Shown: positions 9,210 through 18,446, counted from the first letter of the stretch. The stretch is DNA of 64,000 nt from Salinispora arenicola (GCF_006716065.1 NZ_VFOL01000001.1:2170001-2234000); one strand, 5' to 3'. Numbers and translations: made by a program. The notes: generated by a model from the sequence alone, not told the origin.

Positions 9210-10483
9210 TGCCGGACGTCTTCGCCGACCTGGTTGGCCAGGACGAGACGGTTGAGGCGTTACGTCGGGCCGCCGCGGACGCCGCCACCATCCTGCGCGC
9301 CGGGCCGCCCGACCTGACGGCCCCGGACGGCGCGGCTCCCACCTCCGACGGCGCCCTGGCCCAGATCGGTTCGACCAGGCCGGGGGAGCACGAACCGGGG
9401 GCGGGAATGACCCACGCCTGGATCTTCACCGGGCCACCCGGGTCGGGTCGGTCGGTCGCCGCACGGGCCTTCGCCGCCGCCCTCCAGTGCCTGCACGGCA
9501 CCGGGTGCGGCAGCTGCCCCGGCTGCCACACCACCATGGCCGGCACCCACGCCGACGTTCGACTGGTGGTACCCGAAGGGCTGTCCATCGGCGTCAACGA
9601 GATGCGTGCCCTGGTGCTGCGCGCTGCCAGCACCCCCTCCGGTGGGCGCTGGCAGGTGGTGGTCATCGAGGACGCGGACCGCCTCACCGAGGCCGCCGGC
9701 AACGCCCTGCTGAAGGCGGTGGAGGAGCCGCCCCCACGAACGGTCTTCCTGCTCTGCGCGCCGTCCACCCACCCCGACGACATCTCGGTGACCATCCGGT
9801 CGCGCTGCCGGGTCGTACCACTGCGGCAGCCCGCACCGGCGGCGGTCGCCGAGGTGCTCGTCCGGCGAGACGGCGTCGAGCCCGACGTGGCGCGGTGGGC
9901 GGCCGCCGCCGCCCAGGGACACGTCGGGCGGGCCCGGCGGCTGGCCCGCGACCCGGAGGCGCGCGCCCGCCGGGACGCGGTGCTCGCGGTTCCCCGCCAG
10001 CTCACCGGGGTGGGCGCGGCAATCGACGCCGCCGCCGCGCTGATCGGGGCCGCCGAGGCGGAGGCCGCCGCGTCGGTGGCGGACACCGACGCGGCCGAGC
10101 GGGCCGCGCTGGAGACGGCCCTCGGTGCGGGCGGCACCGGCCGGGGCGCGGCCGGAGCGTTCCGGGGCGCCGCCGGACAGGTCAAGGAGCTGGAGCGGCG
10201 GCAGAAATCCCGGGCCACCCGGGCGCAGCGCGACGCCCTGGACCGGGCGCTGGTGGACCTCGCCGGCTTCTACCGGGACGCGCTCACGATGGCGCTGCAC
10301 GCCCCCGTCGAACCGGTGAACACCGACACCAGCACGGTCGCCGGGGCCGGGGCCCGCAAATGGGAAGCCGACGGCGCGCTCCGCCGCCTGGAAGCAGTCC
10401 TGGCCTGCCGGACCGCGATCGAGGCGAACGTCAAGCCCCGGATCGCCGTCGAGGCGATGATGCTTGCCCTCTGGAAAGGCTGA
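9209..10483 (+). CDS. holB: DNA polymerase III subunit delta-prime
   Basis: 424 residues; clamp-loader subunit that helps place the beta clamp on DNA. It begins MPDVFADLVGQDETVEALRR, typical of AAA+ clamp-loader subunits. It has a degenerate P-loop (GPPGSGRSVAARAF), a zinc-binding cluster (CGSCPGC) and the SRC motif (IRSRCRVV). An Ala-rich linker precedes the C-terminal helical collar. ATG 9209 overlaps the tmk stop by one base, so translation is likely coupled. Confidence 0.92.
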   Translation: MPDVFADLVGQDETVEALRRAAADAATILRAGPPDLTAPDGAAPTSDGALAQIGSTRPGEHEPGAGMTHAWIFTGPPGSGRSVAARAFAAALQCLHGTGCGSCPGCHTTMAGTHADVRLVVPEGLSIGVNEMRALVLRAASTPSGGRWQVVVIEDADRLTEAAGNALLKAVEEPPPRTVFLLCAPSTHPDDISVTIRSRCRVVPLRQPAPAAVAEVLVRRDGVEPDVARWAAAAAQGHVGRARRLARDPEARARRDAVLAVPRQLTGVGAAIDAAAALIGAAEAEAAASVADTDAAERAALETALGAGGTGRGAAGAFRGAAGQVKELERRQKSRATRAQRDALDRALVDLAGFYRDALTMALHAPVEPVNTDTSTVAGAGARKWEADGALRRLEAVLACRTAIEANVKPRIAVEAMMLALWKG

Positions 10484-10619
10484 TACCGGCCTCGCACCTC
10501 ACCGCCCCCGGGCAGTCCCCAGCAGCATCGACACATTCAACTCCGGTGCGGTACGGTCCGGTGTGCCATAGTGACGCGGGGGCGACGCTGAGTGATGCCA
10601 GTGCGGGAGGAGTCCGCGG

Positions 10620-10949
10620 ATGCCGCGGGGGGAGATCGACGAATCCTGGATCGAGGAGGCGGTGCAGCGCTACCGTCGGATCGAGTTTCTGCAGGCCGAG
10701 TTCGACCAGGCGGTGACAAAGGTCGAGGTCACGGTCCGCTCACCAGACGGGCTGGTCGAGGTGGTGGTCACCGCGGGCGGGCGGATCACCGACGTTCGGT
10801 TCCTCGGTGCGTTGCAGAACCGCCACCCCCGTGACATCGCCGGATCCGTGCAGGCGGCGGTGGCCGCCGCGGCGGACGCCGCGCAGTGGGCGCGGGAGAA
10901 GCTACACAACGAAACCTTCGCCGACTACCGCCCGCTCACGGGGGCGTGA
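10620..10949 (+). CDS. YbaB/EbfC-family nucleoid-associated protein
   Basis: 109 residues with GGAGG about 9 bases before the ATG. The core GLVEVVVTAGGRITDVRF is the strand-turn-strand typical of YbaB proteins, flanked by helices. Members bind DNA as dimers. Here it heads a three-gene run with two ESX-like proteins, an arrangement common in actinomycetes, so it may work with a type VII substrate rather than with recR. The next GTG follows its TGA directly. Confidence 0.75.
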   Translation: MPRGEIDESWIEEAVQRYRRIEFLQAEFDQAVTKVEVTVRSPDGLVEVVVTAGGRITDVRFLGALQNRHPRDIAGSVQAAVAAAADAAQWAREKLHNETFADYRPLTGA

Positions 10950-11255
10950 GTGGAGACGCTGCGCGCCCTCGCCGTCCGGCTGGACTCCGCGAGCGAGACC
11001 CTGACCGATCTGTCCAAGGCCGTGCCCGCCACCGATCCGGCGGAGGTCGCCTTCGGTGGTGACGCCGCGGGACGGCCCGGGGAGGTCGGCCGGGCCCTGC
11101 ACCGGCAGTGGACGGCCGCCACCGGTGACCGGGCCCGGGAGGCCCACGTCGCCGCCCAGCGGCTGGCCGCCGTGGCAGCCGCCGTCCGGGCCGCCGCCGA
11201 CCGCTACGTCGAGACCGACCAGGCTGCCGGTCGGCGGTTCGTCGGGGAGACGTGA
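10950..11255 (+). CDS. Small ESX/type VII secretion-target-like protein
   Basis: 101 residues, all helical and Ala-rich, starting METLRALAVRLDSASETLTDL. The length and a two-helix pattern resemble EspC/WXG100-type secretion targets, but no clear WXG turn is visible. It sits between YbaB and a WXG-containing protein, with 4-base or shorter junctions on both sides, which supports a type VII-associated role. The function is inferred from context only. Confidence 0.55.
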   Translation: METLRALAVRLDSASETLTDLSKAVPATDPAEVAFGGDAAGRPGEVGRALHRQWTAATGDRAREAHVAAQRLAAVAAAVRAAADRYVETDQAAGRRFVGET

Positions 11256-11950
11256 TGGACCCACTGGACCGGCTCGCCGAGCCCGGCCTCGACCTACTGC
11301 ACCGGGTCGACACACTGCTCGCGACCGGTGCCCCGGAGGGGCACCGGATCTGGCCACTGCTGCGTCGCATGCAGGTGCTCCCCGGCGAGGCCGTCCGGAG
11401 CTTCCTGGAGCTACCCGCCGCGGCACTCGCCGACGCCGGCCGGTCGGTGCGTCAACTGGTCCGCAGCTACGACGAGGCCTCCGCCGCGCTCACCGACTCG
11501 GTGCCCTGGTCCGGTCCCGCCGCGACCGCGTACGGGGAGTACCGTGCGGCGCTGCTGCGCCACCTCGACGAGGGGCCGGAGAGCCTGGTCGGTCGGCTGG
11601 AGTCGACCGCCGGATACGCCGACGCCCTGGCCGACTGGGTCGAGGGCAGCCGGCGTGCACTTGCCCGGACCCTGGCACACGCGTTGGCCTCCACCGAGGC
11701 GGTCGCGGTGGTCGCCGCGACCGCGGGGCCACGCACGACCGCGGCGCAACTCACGTCGCCCGCGCCACGTCCCTCGGCGGAGAACGAGGCCGCCGAGATC
11801 GCCGCGCGGGTGTTGGCGGTGCTGTGCGCCGCCTATGACGGCGCGGAGACACTCCTGCGTCAGTGGGGGCCCAGCCTGGCCGAATCCTCCTGGCCGGCGC
11901 CGGTCACCGCGGCGCCCCGTTATGACGCCCCGACCCAAGTCGGTTGGTGA
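11255..11950 (+). CDS. WXG100-like protein (putative type VII-associated)
   Basis: 231 residues. Mostly helical; the central part holds VPWSGPAATAYGEYRAALL, a W-x-G turn between two long helices as in WXG100 proteins, but the protein is longer than the usual 100 residues. ATG 11255 shares its A with the previous stop, and GGGGAG lies 5 bases upstream. No ESX ATPase or membrane genes are in view, so secretion is not demonstrated. Confidence 0.6.
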   Translation: MDPLDRLAEPGLDLLHRVDTLLATGAPEGHRIWPLLRRMQVLPGEAVRSFLELPAAALADAGRSVRQLVRSYDEASAALTDSVPWSGPAATAYGEYRAALLRHLDEGPESLVGRLESTAGYADALADWVEGSRRALARTLAHALASTEAVAVVAATAGPRTTAAQLTSPAPRPSAENEAAEIAARVLAVLCAAYDGAETLLRQWGPSLAESSWPAPVTAAPRYDAPTQVGW

Positions 11951-12014
11951 GCATTCATGTATCGGCCGGGAACAGCCGTCCGGGGTGGGCCGGCCGGGGA
12001 CGTAGGGTGAGGTT

Positions 12015-12848
12015 ATGGGCATGCTCTGTGCGGTCAGTTTCCACCGGTACGGGCGCCTCTACTATCTCGACCCGGGCGAGTTCCGGCCCCAGGTCGGTGA
12101 CAAGGTGCTGGTGCCCACCGATGAGGGGCCGGAGGTGGCCGAGTGTGTCTGGGCCGCCCAGTGGACCTCCGACGACACCGACGGATTCCCCCGCCTGGCC
12201 GGGCTGGCCCAGGAGGAGGACCTGCGCCGCGACGAAGCCCTGCGACGGCGCAGGGCCGAGGCGAAGGTAGCGGCGAAACGCCTGATCCGGGAGCACGGCC
12301 TGCCCATGAAGGTCGTCGCCGTGGACCACGTGCGCGGGGGGACAGAGGGCGGGGAACGAAGCACGATCTACTTCACCGCCCCGCACCGGGTGGACTTCCG
12401 GTCACTGGTCCGGGATCTCGGCGCGACCCTGCGCTGCCGCGTCGAGCTGCGCCAGCTCTCCGCCCGCGACTCCGCCCGGGTACAGGGCGGCATCGGCTCC
12501 TGCGGGCGGGACCTGTGCTGCGCCACCTTCCTCACCGACTTCGAGCCGGTGACCATCCGGATGGCCAAGGACCAGGACCTACCCCTCAACCCGCTGCGCA
12601 TCTCCGGCGCGTGTGGCCGGCTGATGTGCTGCCTCAAGTTCGAGCATCCGCTCTACTCCGAAAGCAGCGCCTACCCCGCCTCGGGCCAGCGAGTCGAGAC
12701 GCCAGCGGGAACAGCGAAGGTCGTGTCTCGGCATCCCCCCAGCGAGACGGTCACCGTCCGGCAGATCGCCGACGGGTCCACCCGGCGGTGTGCGCTCTCC
12801 GACGTCTGCGGGTCGCGCCAGGCGTACGACACCCGCGACCGCACCTGA
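12015..12848 (+). CDS. ricT: RicT/PSP1-family iron-sulfur regulatory protein
   Basis: 277 residues with the two paired cysteine motifs of the family, GSCGRDLCCATF and GACGRLMCCLKFEH, which in Bacillus RicT contribute to Fe-S clusters of the Ric (RicAFT) complex affecting RNA processing. The start MGMLCAVSFHRYGRLYYLDPG is typical. In actinomycetes the gene usually follows holB, as here. The partners RicA and RicF are not in the window, so only the family assignment is firm. Confidence 0.88.
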   Translation: MGMLCAVSFHRYGRLYYLDPGEFRPQVGDKVLVPTDEGPEVAECVWAAQWTSDDTDGFPRLAGLAQEEDLRRDEALRRRRAEAKVAAKRLIREHGLPMKVVAVDHVRGGTEGGERSTIYFTAPHRVDFRSLVRDLGATLRCRVELRQLSARDSARVQGGIGSCGRDLCCATFLTDFEPVTIRMAKDQDLPLNPLRISGACGRLMCCLKFEHPLYSESSAYPASGQRVETPAGTAKVVSRHPPSETVTVRQIADGSTRRCALSDVCGSRQAYDTRDRT

Positions 12849-12866
12849 CCGCGAGCACCAGCGGAC

Positions 12867-14681
12867 TCAGCAGAGGACCACCGGGGGCTCGGCCAGGCGA
12901 GGCTCCAGCGGGATGCCCGGGACCAGCCACGACGACTCGGCGGAGAGGTCGGGGTTGACCTGCCAGTGGCGACCCACTCGGTCGAGCCCGATCGGGTAGA
13001 TCGTCAGCGTCCCCTCCGGGGCAATGTGCATACGCAGGAAACCCTTCGCGTCCTCAATGCCCTGACCGGCGAAGAGTTCGTTGACGTTGACCCCGAACGC
13101 GCCGGCCACCAGCAGGTACGCCGCCACCAGCTGGCTTGCTGCCAGGCCGCCCACCGACCCGAAGAACACGACCGCGGCGACCACCGACAGCGGCCATGGC
13201 CAGTCGTGGAACGGCAGCGCCAGCCACACCCACGTGCCGCCTGCCGCCAACGCCACGTGCGCCAGACCGTGCCCCACGCCGAGGAGCCAGTGCCGAAGGC
13301 GTCGCTTGCCCGCGGAACCGGGCGGCTTGGCGAAGAAGAACGCCCCGAGCAGGGTCACCAGCAGCATCGCCGCCAACGGAACGCTGAACAGTCGCAGCTG
13401 GGCGTCATCGCGGTTCGTGTAGACCCCGACCATCGCCAGGACCAGCAGCGCGTACAGGGCACCGAGCAGCGTGGTGAAACCCGGGTTACGTAACGGCAGC
13501 CGCAGAAAGGCGCCCCAGGCGTACCGCCGGGACCGCGCCGCGTCGGGGTATCGCCCCGCCAACTCGTACACCTGCGTGGCACTCGCCCGTCGGGCCAGCG
13601 TCTCCTTCGGTGGGACCTGGATCCGCTCCGGCAACAGGTGCGTCGGGTAGAGGTACGCACCGCCGCCACCACAGGTGATCAGCTGACGGTCCGGCCCCGC
13701 GTACCGGGCATAGTGGTGCAGGTCACCGGAGATGAGGAGCCGCACCTGCGCCCCTGTCGGCGCGACGATGGTACGGATGAAGTAGTCGATCGAGTCGTAC
13801 GCCGTCGGGTGTTTGGTGGCCTTGACCCAGGTCGGCATCGGCACCGCCAGGATCACCCGACTCTGTGGCCCCAGCCGCTCGGCCACGTCGTCGAAGTAGG
13901 TGAGCTGTGGGTCGTCCAGGTACGAACCCGACTGGTCGTCCAGGCCGAACAGCCACCAGTCCGCCGGCAGCTTCACCGCGAAGTACGACCGGGACTGCTC
14001 GGTGTTCCAGCCACCGAAGTGCCGGTCCCGGGACCGGACGAAGAGCCGCAGGAAGGCGGTGAGACCGTCGTACCAGTCGTGGTTGCCGGGGATCGCGAAC
14101 AACGTCGGCTGCTCGGGTGGAGTGACTGGCAGCGCTGCCTGATAGGGGCCCTTGCACCTGTCCTCGTATGTGTCGAAGGCCGCCGACGGATAGACCTGGT
14201 CGCCGCCCATCACCAGCACCTGCGCCCGGGGCAGCCGGTGTCCTTCCACCATCAGCTCCCGCTGGGCCAGCAGGTACGCGACCGAGTAGGTGGCGTCGAA
14301 GCCGTCACCAAGGTCGGCGACGTAGTCCAGCCAGAGACCACCGTCCGGCCCAACCTGCCGGCTGGTCTTCGCGTCGAAGGCGGTCTGTAGCTCTCGTTTG
14401 TCCAGGTAGGCGCCGAAGAGCAGCGCGAGAAGCGTACGGATGCCGGTGCTGACCAGCAGGAACGGCGCCAGCCACGGGACCGGTTTGCGTGGGGTGAAGC
14501 CCAACTCGGCCGGGTCGGTGCTGCGGGGCCGGCACGCCGGCTGGCCGCCGGCCGCCTCACTGGCATGCGGGCCGTCCGGCGATGACGTGGGCGCCGGGCC
14601 GGAGCCGGGCACCGCCTCGCCCGGACCCCCGCCGTCCGGCCCGTGCCGGCCTGGGAATCCGGCGGGATGGTCGTCCGTCAT
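12867..14681 (-). CDS. Membrane-bound metallophosphoesterase
   Basis: 604 residues from ATG 14681. One helix near residue 70 (APFLLVSTGIRTLLALLFGAY) is followed by a calcineurin-like domain: VLVMGGDQVYPS, AIPGNHDWYDG and a later SGDLHHYARY, giving the metal-binding Asp, Asn and His residues. The C-terminal 200 residues hold about four more helices. The substrate is unknown. It is transcribed towards ricT, with 18 bases between their stops, and away from the tRNA. Confidence 0.82.
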   Translation of the reverse strand: MTDDHPAGFPGRHGPDGGGPGEAVPGSGPAPTSSPDGPHASEAAGGQPACRPRSTDPAELGFTPRKPVPWLAPFLLVSTGIRTLLALLFGAYLDKRELQTAFDAKTSRQVGPDGGLWLDYVADLGDGFDATYSVAYLLAQRELMVEGHRLPRAQVLVMGGDQVYPSAAFDTYEDRCKGPYQAALPVTPPEQPTLFAIPGNHDWYDGLTAFLRLFVRSRDRHFGGWNTEQSRSYFAVKLPADWWLFGLDDQSGSYLDDPQLTYFDDVAERLGPQSRVILAVPMPTWVKATKHPTAYDSIDYFIRTIVAPTGAQVRLLISGDLHHYARYAGPDRQLITCGGGGAYLYPTHLLPERIQVPPKETLARRASATQVYELAGRYPDAARSRRYAWGAFLRLPLRNPGFTTLLGALYALLVLAMVGVYTNRDDAQLRLFSVPLAAMLLVTLLGAFFFAKPPGSAGKRRLRHWLLGVGHGLAHVALAAGGTWVWLALPFHDWPWPLSVVAAVVFFGSVGGLAASQLVAAYLLVAGAFGVNVNELFAGQGIEDAKGFLRMHIAPEGTLTIYPIGLDRVGRHWQVNPDLSAESSWLVPGIPLEPRLAEPPVVLC

Positions 14682-14837
14682 CTGCCGCAGCGTAGTGCGG
14701 TCGGAGCTTCGGCGCTGTCTGGACGACGTCGGTGCCAGCGGTTGAGATCGGGCGAATGTCCTGCTCCCGCCCGCGCGGCCGCAGCAGGGGATCCGGGTCG
14801 GCGGGTCCGGTCGAGTGGCGTACACTTGCTGATCGTT

Positions 14838-14911
14838 GCCGCCTTAGCTCAGTCGGCTAGAGCGACGCACTCGTAATGCGTAGGTCGACGGTTCGATTCC
14901 GTCAGGCGGCT
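14838..14911 (+). tRNA. tRNA-Thr (anticodon CGT)
   Basis: A full cloverleaf can be drawn: acceptor GCCGCCT with AGGCGGC, D-stem GCTC/GAGC, anticodon stem ACGCA/TGCGT around loop CTCGTAA, and T-stem GACGG/CCGTC. The discriminator is T and CCA is not encoded. It reads threonine codon ACG. A tyrosine integrase gene points at its 3' end from 160 bases away, so the tRNA 3' end is the likely attachment site of the element to the right. Confidence 0.95.
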
Positions 14912-14917
14912 CAAAGT

Positions 14918-14953
14918 GAGGCCCTGACCAGCAGGAATGTTGGTCAGGGCCTC
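14918..14953 (+). terminator. Strong hairpin terminator behind tRNA-Thr
   Basis: GAGGCCCTGACCA (14918-14930) pairs perfectly with TGGTCAGGGCCTC (14941-14953) across a 10-base loop. It starts 7 bases after the tRNA and probably ends tRNA transcription; a run such as GTTTATC follows. It also lies between the tRNA and the convergent integrase, so it may work in both directions. Confidence 0.8.
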
Positions 14954-15073
14954 ATGTTTATCTATGTAGTTTTGAATCACCCCCCGAAAACCCCCCAGAA
15001 ACGTGCGGGCGCGACCAGGTTCGCCAGCGGGGTTATGTGTCGGCTTTGGGTCGCTGGTGGCTGTCCGCGCGGC

Positions 15074-16294
15074 CTACGCGGCCGGGCGCCGCGCATGATC
15101 GCGGCGCTTGTTGGCGGTAGCCGTCCGGCCGGCACCAAGCTGTTCGAGGATGTCGGAGCTGTCCGGGGCGACGGCGGGTTTCTGGATGTAGTGCTTCTTG
15201 GTGACCTGCTCGGTGGCGTGTCCGAGTTGGCTAGCGGCGTCCTTGGTGCTGGCCTCATTGTCGATGAGCGTGGCGACGGTCTTGCGGAAGGTGTGCGGGG
15301 TGACCCACTCGAGGCCGGTGTCGGCGCGGGCTTGCCGCCACTGCCGGCGAACGTTCTGCGGGGACAGCCAGGTGCCACGCCGGGAGGCGAAGATGGCATC
15401 GTGCGGGTTGTCGACCGCCGTGACCTTGCGGGCCAGCAGCATCCCGACCGCGAACCGGGGCAGGACAACGGTGCGGTATCCGGCGTCGCTCTTCGTCCAC
15501 TCCTGCCGGAAGAAGCCCTTGCCCTTCAGGTAGACGATGGTGCCCGAGATGGTCAGGGTCGGGCGTTCGGCGGCGAGGTCCACGTCTTGCCACCGAACTG
15601 CCAGGATCTCGCCGATGCGGGCGCCGGTGGCGAGCATGAGGTCGACGATGTCGCCCAGGTCGCCGGTGGGACGAGGCCCCGACTTGCCGGAGGTGGGCTC
15701 CTGCCACTTTCGGATGGCCGCGCGGACGCCGTCCAGTTGCTCCCCATCGAGTGCGCGAACCTTGCGGCGGCGCGGGTTGCGTAGTCGAGCGGTGTCGCGG
15801 ACGGGGTTGCTTGTCAGCGCGCCTCGGCGTACCGCCAGGGCAAACATCTGCCCGAGGACAACCTTGGCGCCTTTGGCCGCTGCCGGACGGTCCTTGGCGA
15901 CTTCACGGAGGAAATTGTCGAGGCGGCCGGCACCGGCCTCCCGGATGCGCAGGTTACCCAGGGCGGGCACGATCGAGACGCGAATGCTGATCTCGTATCT
16001 GCTGATTGTCTGCGGCGAGACGCTTTCCGCCGCGATGATCTCATCGAGCCACAGATGGGCGAGCGTGCTGACGTAGGTCTCCCTGGTGATCTCGTCGTCG
16101 TTGGGGGCGACGCGGTCGCGGAGCTTCTCCTTCAAGGCGCGGATGGCGGCCGGGCCGGTGGTGCCGGTCGCCTCGATGTCGCGGGTTTTGCCGTCGTAGT
16201 CACGGAATCGGGCTCGGGCAACGTGCCGGTGGGGGCCGAGTTTCTCGGTGCGGATCTTGCCCGCGGTGCCGACGGGGAGTGGGGGTCGGGCCAT
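15074..16294 (-). CDS. int: Tyrosine integrase of the tRNA-Thr element
   Basis: 406 residues. The N-terminal half has the SAM-like core-binding domain. The catalytic half shows Arg226 (GARIGEILAVRW), His334 and Arg337 (HTFRKT), His359 (QLGHAT) and nucleophile Tyr369 (KKHYIQKP), so all conserved residues are present. It reads towards the 3' end of tRNA-Thr and forms an operon with the excisionase-like gene 3 bases upstream. The C-terminal tail is basic. This is the usual layout at one end of an actinomycete integrative element. Confidence 0.95.
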   Translation of the reverse strand: MARPPLPVGTAGKIRTEKLGPHRHVARARFRDYDGKTRDIEATGTTGPAAIRALKEKLRDRVAPNDDEITRETYVSTLAHLWLDEIIAAESVSPQTISRYEISIRVSIVPALGNLRIREAGAGRLDNFLREVAKDRPAAAKGAKVVLGQMFALAVRRGALTSNPVRDTARLRNPRRRKVRALDGEQLDGVRAAIRKWQEPTSGKSGPRPTGDLGDIVDLMLATGARIGEILAVRWQDVDLAAERPTLTISGTIVYLKGKGFFRQEWTKSDAGYRTVVLPRFAVGMLLARKVTAVDNPHDAIFASRRGTWLSPQNVRRQWRQARADTGLEWVTPHTFRKTVATLIDNEASTKDAASQLGHATEQVTKKHYIQKPAVAPDSSDILEQLGAGRTATANKRRDHARRPAA

Positions 16295-16297
16295 GGC

Positions 16298-16507
16298 TCA
16301 GTGCTCCGGGTCGGTGTGGGCGTCGAGCCAGCGGTCGACCTCGCTGCGTCGGTAGCGCAGGGTGTTGCCGACGCGGATGGCGCGTGGTCCCTTGCCTCGG
16401 CTGTGCCAGGCGTAGAGGGTGTTCTTCGGCTTGCCCAGCCAGGTCGCGACGTCATCGATGGTCAGGAGGGGGTCGGGTCGCCACTCGGCGGCGGTCGAGG
16501 CGTTCAT
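16298..16507 (-). CDS. Excisionase-like helix-turn-helix protein
   Basis: 69 residues starting MNASTAAEW. LLTIDDVATWLGKPKNTLYAW followed by YRRSEVDRWLDAH is the MerR/excisionase-type winged helix found beside actinomycete integrases. The ATG overlaps the methyltransferase stop (ATGA) and its own stop is 3 bases from the integrase start. It probably directs excision and bends attachment-site DNA. The frame extends further upstream, but the tight overlap and conserved start favour 16507. Confidence 0.88.
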   Translation of the reverse strand: MNASTAAEWRPDPLLTIDDVATWLGKPKNTLYAWHSRGKGPRAIRVGNTLRYRRSEVDRWLDAHTDPEH

Positions 16508-17691
16508 CGCCGGCCTGCCGTGTCGAACGAACCGGCCTGCGGACGCGGCACGTCGTGGTCGGTGGGTATGGTGTCGGGCTGTGCGTTCCCCGGCGTGGGG
16601 TGCGGGTAGGGCGGGCACGGATCGGCTGTCCTTTCCACGTCCCGGCCCGGGTCGGGCCGGGGATCGATGGCGCTACCGCCGCTGGGATGCGCGTTCGCGG
16701 CGTGCGCCGGGCGTGCGTGTCGATCCACCCGGGCCGGGGTGGAGGGATCAAGCCCGTGGCCTGTGTGCGCGATGGCCGGGGCAGACCCGCTCCGTGCGGA
16801 GTCGTACCGGGTGTTCGGCCCTTGGCCGAGCCGCAGGACAACCACGTCCTCGTGCTGCACGAGCCATTGCGGGTCGCCGCTGTCGATGGCGGCGCTGACG
16901 TTTTTGATCTGGAAGAACGACGCGCGGGGGACGAGTACGCCGTTGCGGACGCCGGCCATCAGTGCCACGCATTCCTCGACCAGTTCGAGTCCGGCGGCCT
17001 GTCCGGCGGCGACGACCATGCCGGGGATGTCGATGAGTTCGCCGTGGCGCCGGTACGGCCGGGCGGTGACCACGACGTGTCCGCCGGGGCGCAGGACGGC
17101 CTGGCAGCCGGCGAGGATCTTCGCGAAGCCCTCGGCCAGTTCCTCGTGGTCGCGGTAGGCGAGGTTGTCGCTACTGCCGTAGAGGTGGTGGACCTTCTGC
17201 ACCTTGCCGCGCTGGGGGCCGGGGGTGCGGACGTGGCCGTGGGTGGACGGCCCGTACGGCGGCGAGGTGACGACGAGGGCCACCTTGCCGTGCACCTGCG
17301 GCGGTAGCAGCGAGGGGAGTTGGCGGGAGTCTCCGGTGTAGACCTGGCCGGTCCCGGTGGCGCCCTGCTTGGCGGCGAGGGCGATGTTGACGGCCGCCAG
17401 GGCGGCCCAGCGGTCCTCGTACTCGATTCCGACGCCGGTACGGCCGAGGTGCATGGCCTCGACCACCGTGGTGCCAATGCCGGCCATCGGGTCGAGCACC
17501 AGGTCGCCGGGGTCGGTGTAGGTGTTGATGGCGTATCGGGCGATGGTGGGCAGCATTTTGCCCGGGTGCGTGATCGATTCGGCGGCGTAGCGGCCCTTGC
17601 GCAGTTCCCGGGAGGGCTGTTGGCCGGTCAGCCACACCGAGCCGGGGTAGCCGGCGGTGAGCAGGGCGGCGGGCGAGCGGAACTCAGACAT
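16504..17691 (-). CDS. Orphan N4/N6 DNA methyltransferase
   Basis: 395 residues. The S-adenosylmethionine site DPMAGIGTTVVEA is near residue 65 and the catalytic motif VTSPPYGPS near residue 137, an SPPY type used for N4-cytosine or N6-adenine methylation. LRPGGHVVV is a further methyltransferase strand. The last ~90 residues are low-complexity and look unstructured. There is no restriction endonuclease beside it. Being transcribed with xis and int suggests it marks the element's own DNA or regulates its transfer (inference). Confidence 0.85.
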   Translation of the reverse strand: MSEFRSPAALLTAGYPGSVWLTGQQPSRELRKGRYAAESITHPGKMLPTIARYAINTYTDPGDLVLDPMAGIGTTVVEAMHLGRTGVGIEYEDRWAALAAVNIALAAKQGATGTGQVYTGDSRQLPSLLPPQVHGKVALVVTSPPYGPSTHGHVRTPGPQRGKVQKVHHLYGSSDNLAYRDHEELAEGFAKILAGCQAVLRPGGHVVVTARPYRRHGELIDIPGMVVAAGQAAGLELVEECVALMAGVRNGVLVPRASFFQIKNVSAAIDSGDPQWLVQHEDVVVLRLGQGPNTRYDSARSGSAPAIAHTGHGLDPSTPARVDRHARPAHAANAHPSGGSAIDPRPDPGRDVERTADPCPPYPHPTPGNAQPDTIPTDHDVPRPQAGSFDTAGRR

Positions 17692-18373
17692 CGGCGGCCT
17701 CCGGGGTCATCGAGGCGAACACGAGGAGGTCCCGGTGCGCCGGCACGTGCCGGCCTCCGCGCAGCGGCGGGCGGGACACGGGACGGGTTTCGGCGCGCGG
17801 CTCCGTCTCGGGTAGCGGTAGGAGCAGGGCCGGGATGTGCTGGTGGTAGAGCAGCCCGGCGGCACGGGCGGCGGCGATGACCGTGGAACGGTGCCCGAGC
17901 GCACCGCCGCCGGGTCCGGTGGTCAGCAGCAGGACGAGGAACCCGCCGGGGCGCAGCAGCGCCCGCCACACGCCGAGCACGTGACCGATCGCGTGGGGGT
18001 CGCGGCTGTCGACGTCCACGCGCGGCAGGGTCGCCAAAACCAGCCCGGCGCCCTGCCGGGCGGTGACCGCCGACCGGCCATCGAGCGGCTCCGGCCACAC
18101 GTACGGGGTCTCACCGTCGGTGACAGCGACACCGGGGCGGCGGTGCAGGTGCTCGGCGGCAGCCGCCACGGTGGGGTGGCCGTCGGTGTCCAGGACGGTG
18201 TCGCCGTCGCGGGTGTAGCGGGCGATCAGGAGCGCGAGGTGGTCGGGGTGGATGCCGTACCAGTCGGGCAGCGGACGCCCGGCCGCGTCGGTGGGGCGGT
18301 GGGCGTGGGTGGGGCGAAGGAGTAGTGCGACGGGCGCCGGAGGGCGGGTGTCGGTAGTGCGGGTCTGCGACAT
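17684..18373 (-). CDS. Degenerate methyltransferase-like protein
   Basis: 229 residues from ATG 18373, overlapping the next gene by 8 bases. It resembles the neighbouring DNA methyltransferase in layout: IARYTRDGDTVLDTDG where motif I is expected, then WRALLRPGGFLVLLL. There is no SPPY-type motif (VLATLPRV stands in its place), so catalysis is doubtful. It could be a partner subunit of the active enzyme or a decayed copy. The start is supported by the operon promoter element at 18414-18446. Confidence 0.65.
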   Translation of the reverse strand: MSQTRTTDTRPPAPVALLLRPTHAHRPTDAAGRPLPDWYGIHPDHLALLIARYTRDGDTVLDTDGHPTVAAAAEHLHRRPGVAVTDGETPYVWPEPLDGRSAVTARQGAGLVLATLPRVDVDSRDPHAIGHVLGVWRALLRPGGFLVLLLTTGPGGGALGHRSTVIAAARAAGLLYHQHIPALLLPLPETEPRAETRPVSRPPLRGGRHVPAHRDLLVFASMTPEAADV

Positions 18374-18413
18374 GGGGCGTGTGGGCCATGTCCGCCGACG
18401 AGCGCTGACACAT

Positions 18414-18446
18414 AGAGATACAGATTTCGGGGTCGGTTTGGACATC
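18414..18446 (-). promoter_or_regulatory. 33-bp promoter/operator element, copy facing the integrase operon
   Basis: Read on the minus strand it is GATGTCCAAAC, 5 variable bases, then CCGAAATCTGTATCTCT, ending about 40 bases before the ATG at 18373. An exact match of both conserved blocks, with the same 5-base spacing, lies upstream of the transfer operon on the plus strand. The position fits a promoter or operator. The spacing resembles a two-part sigma-factor promoter. Confidence 0.65.
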
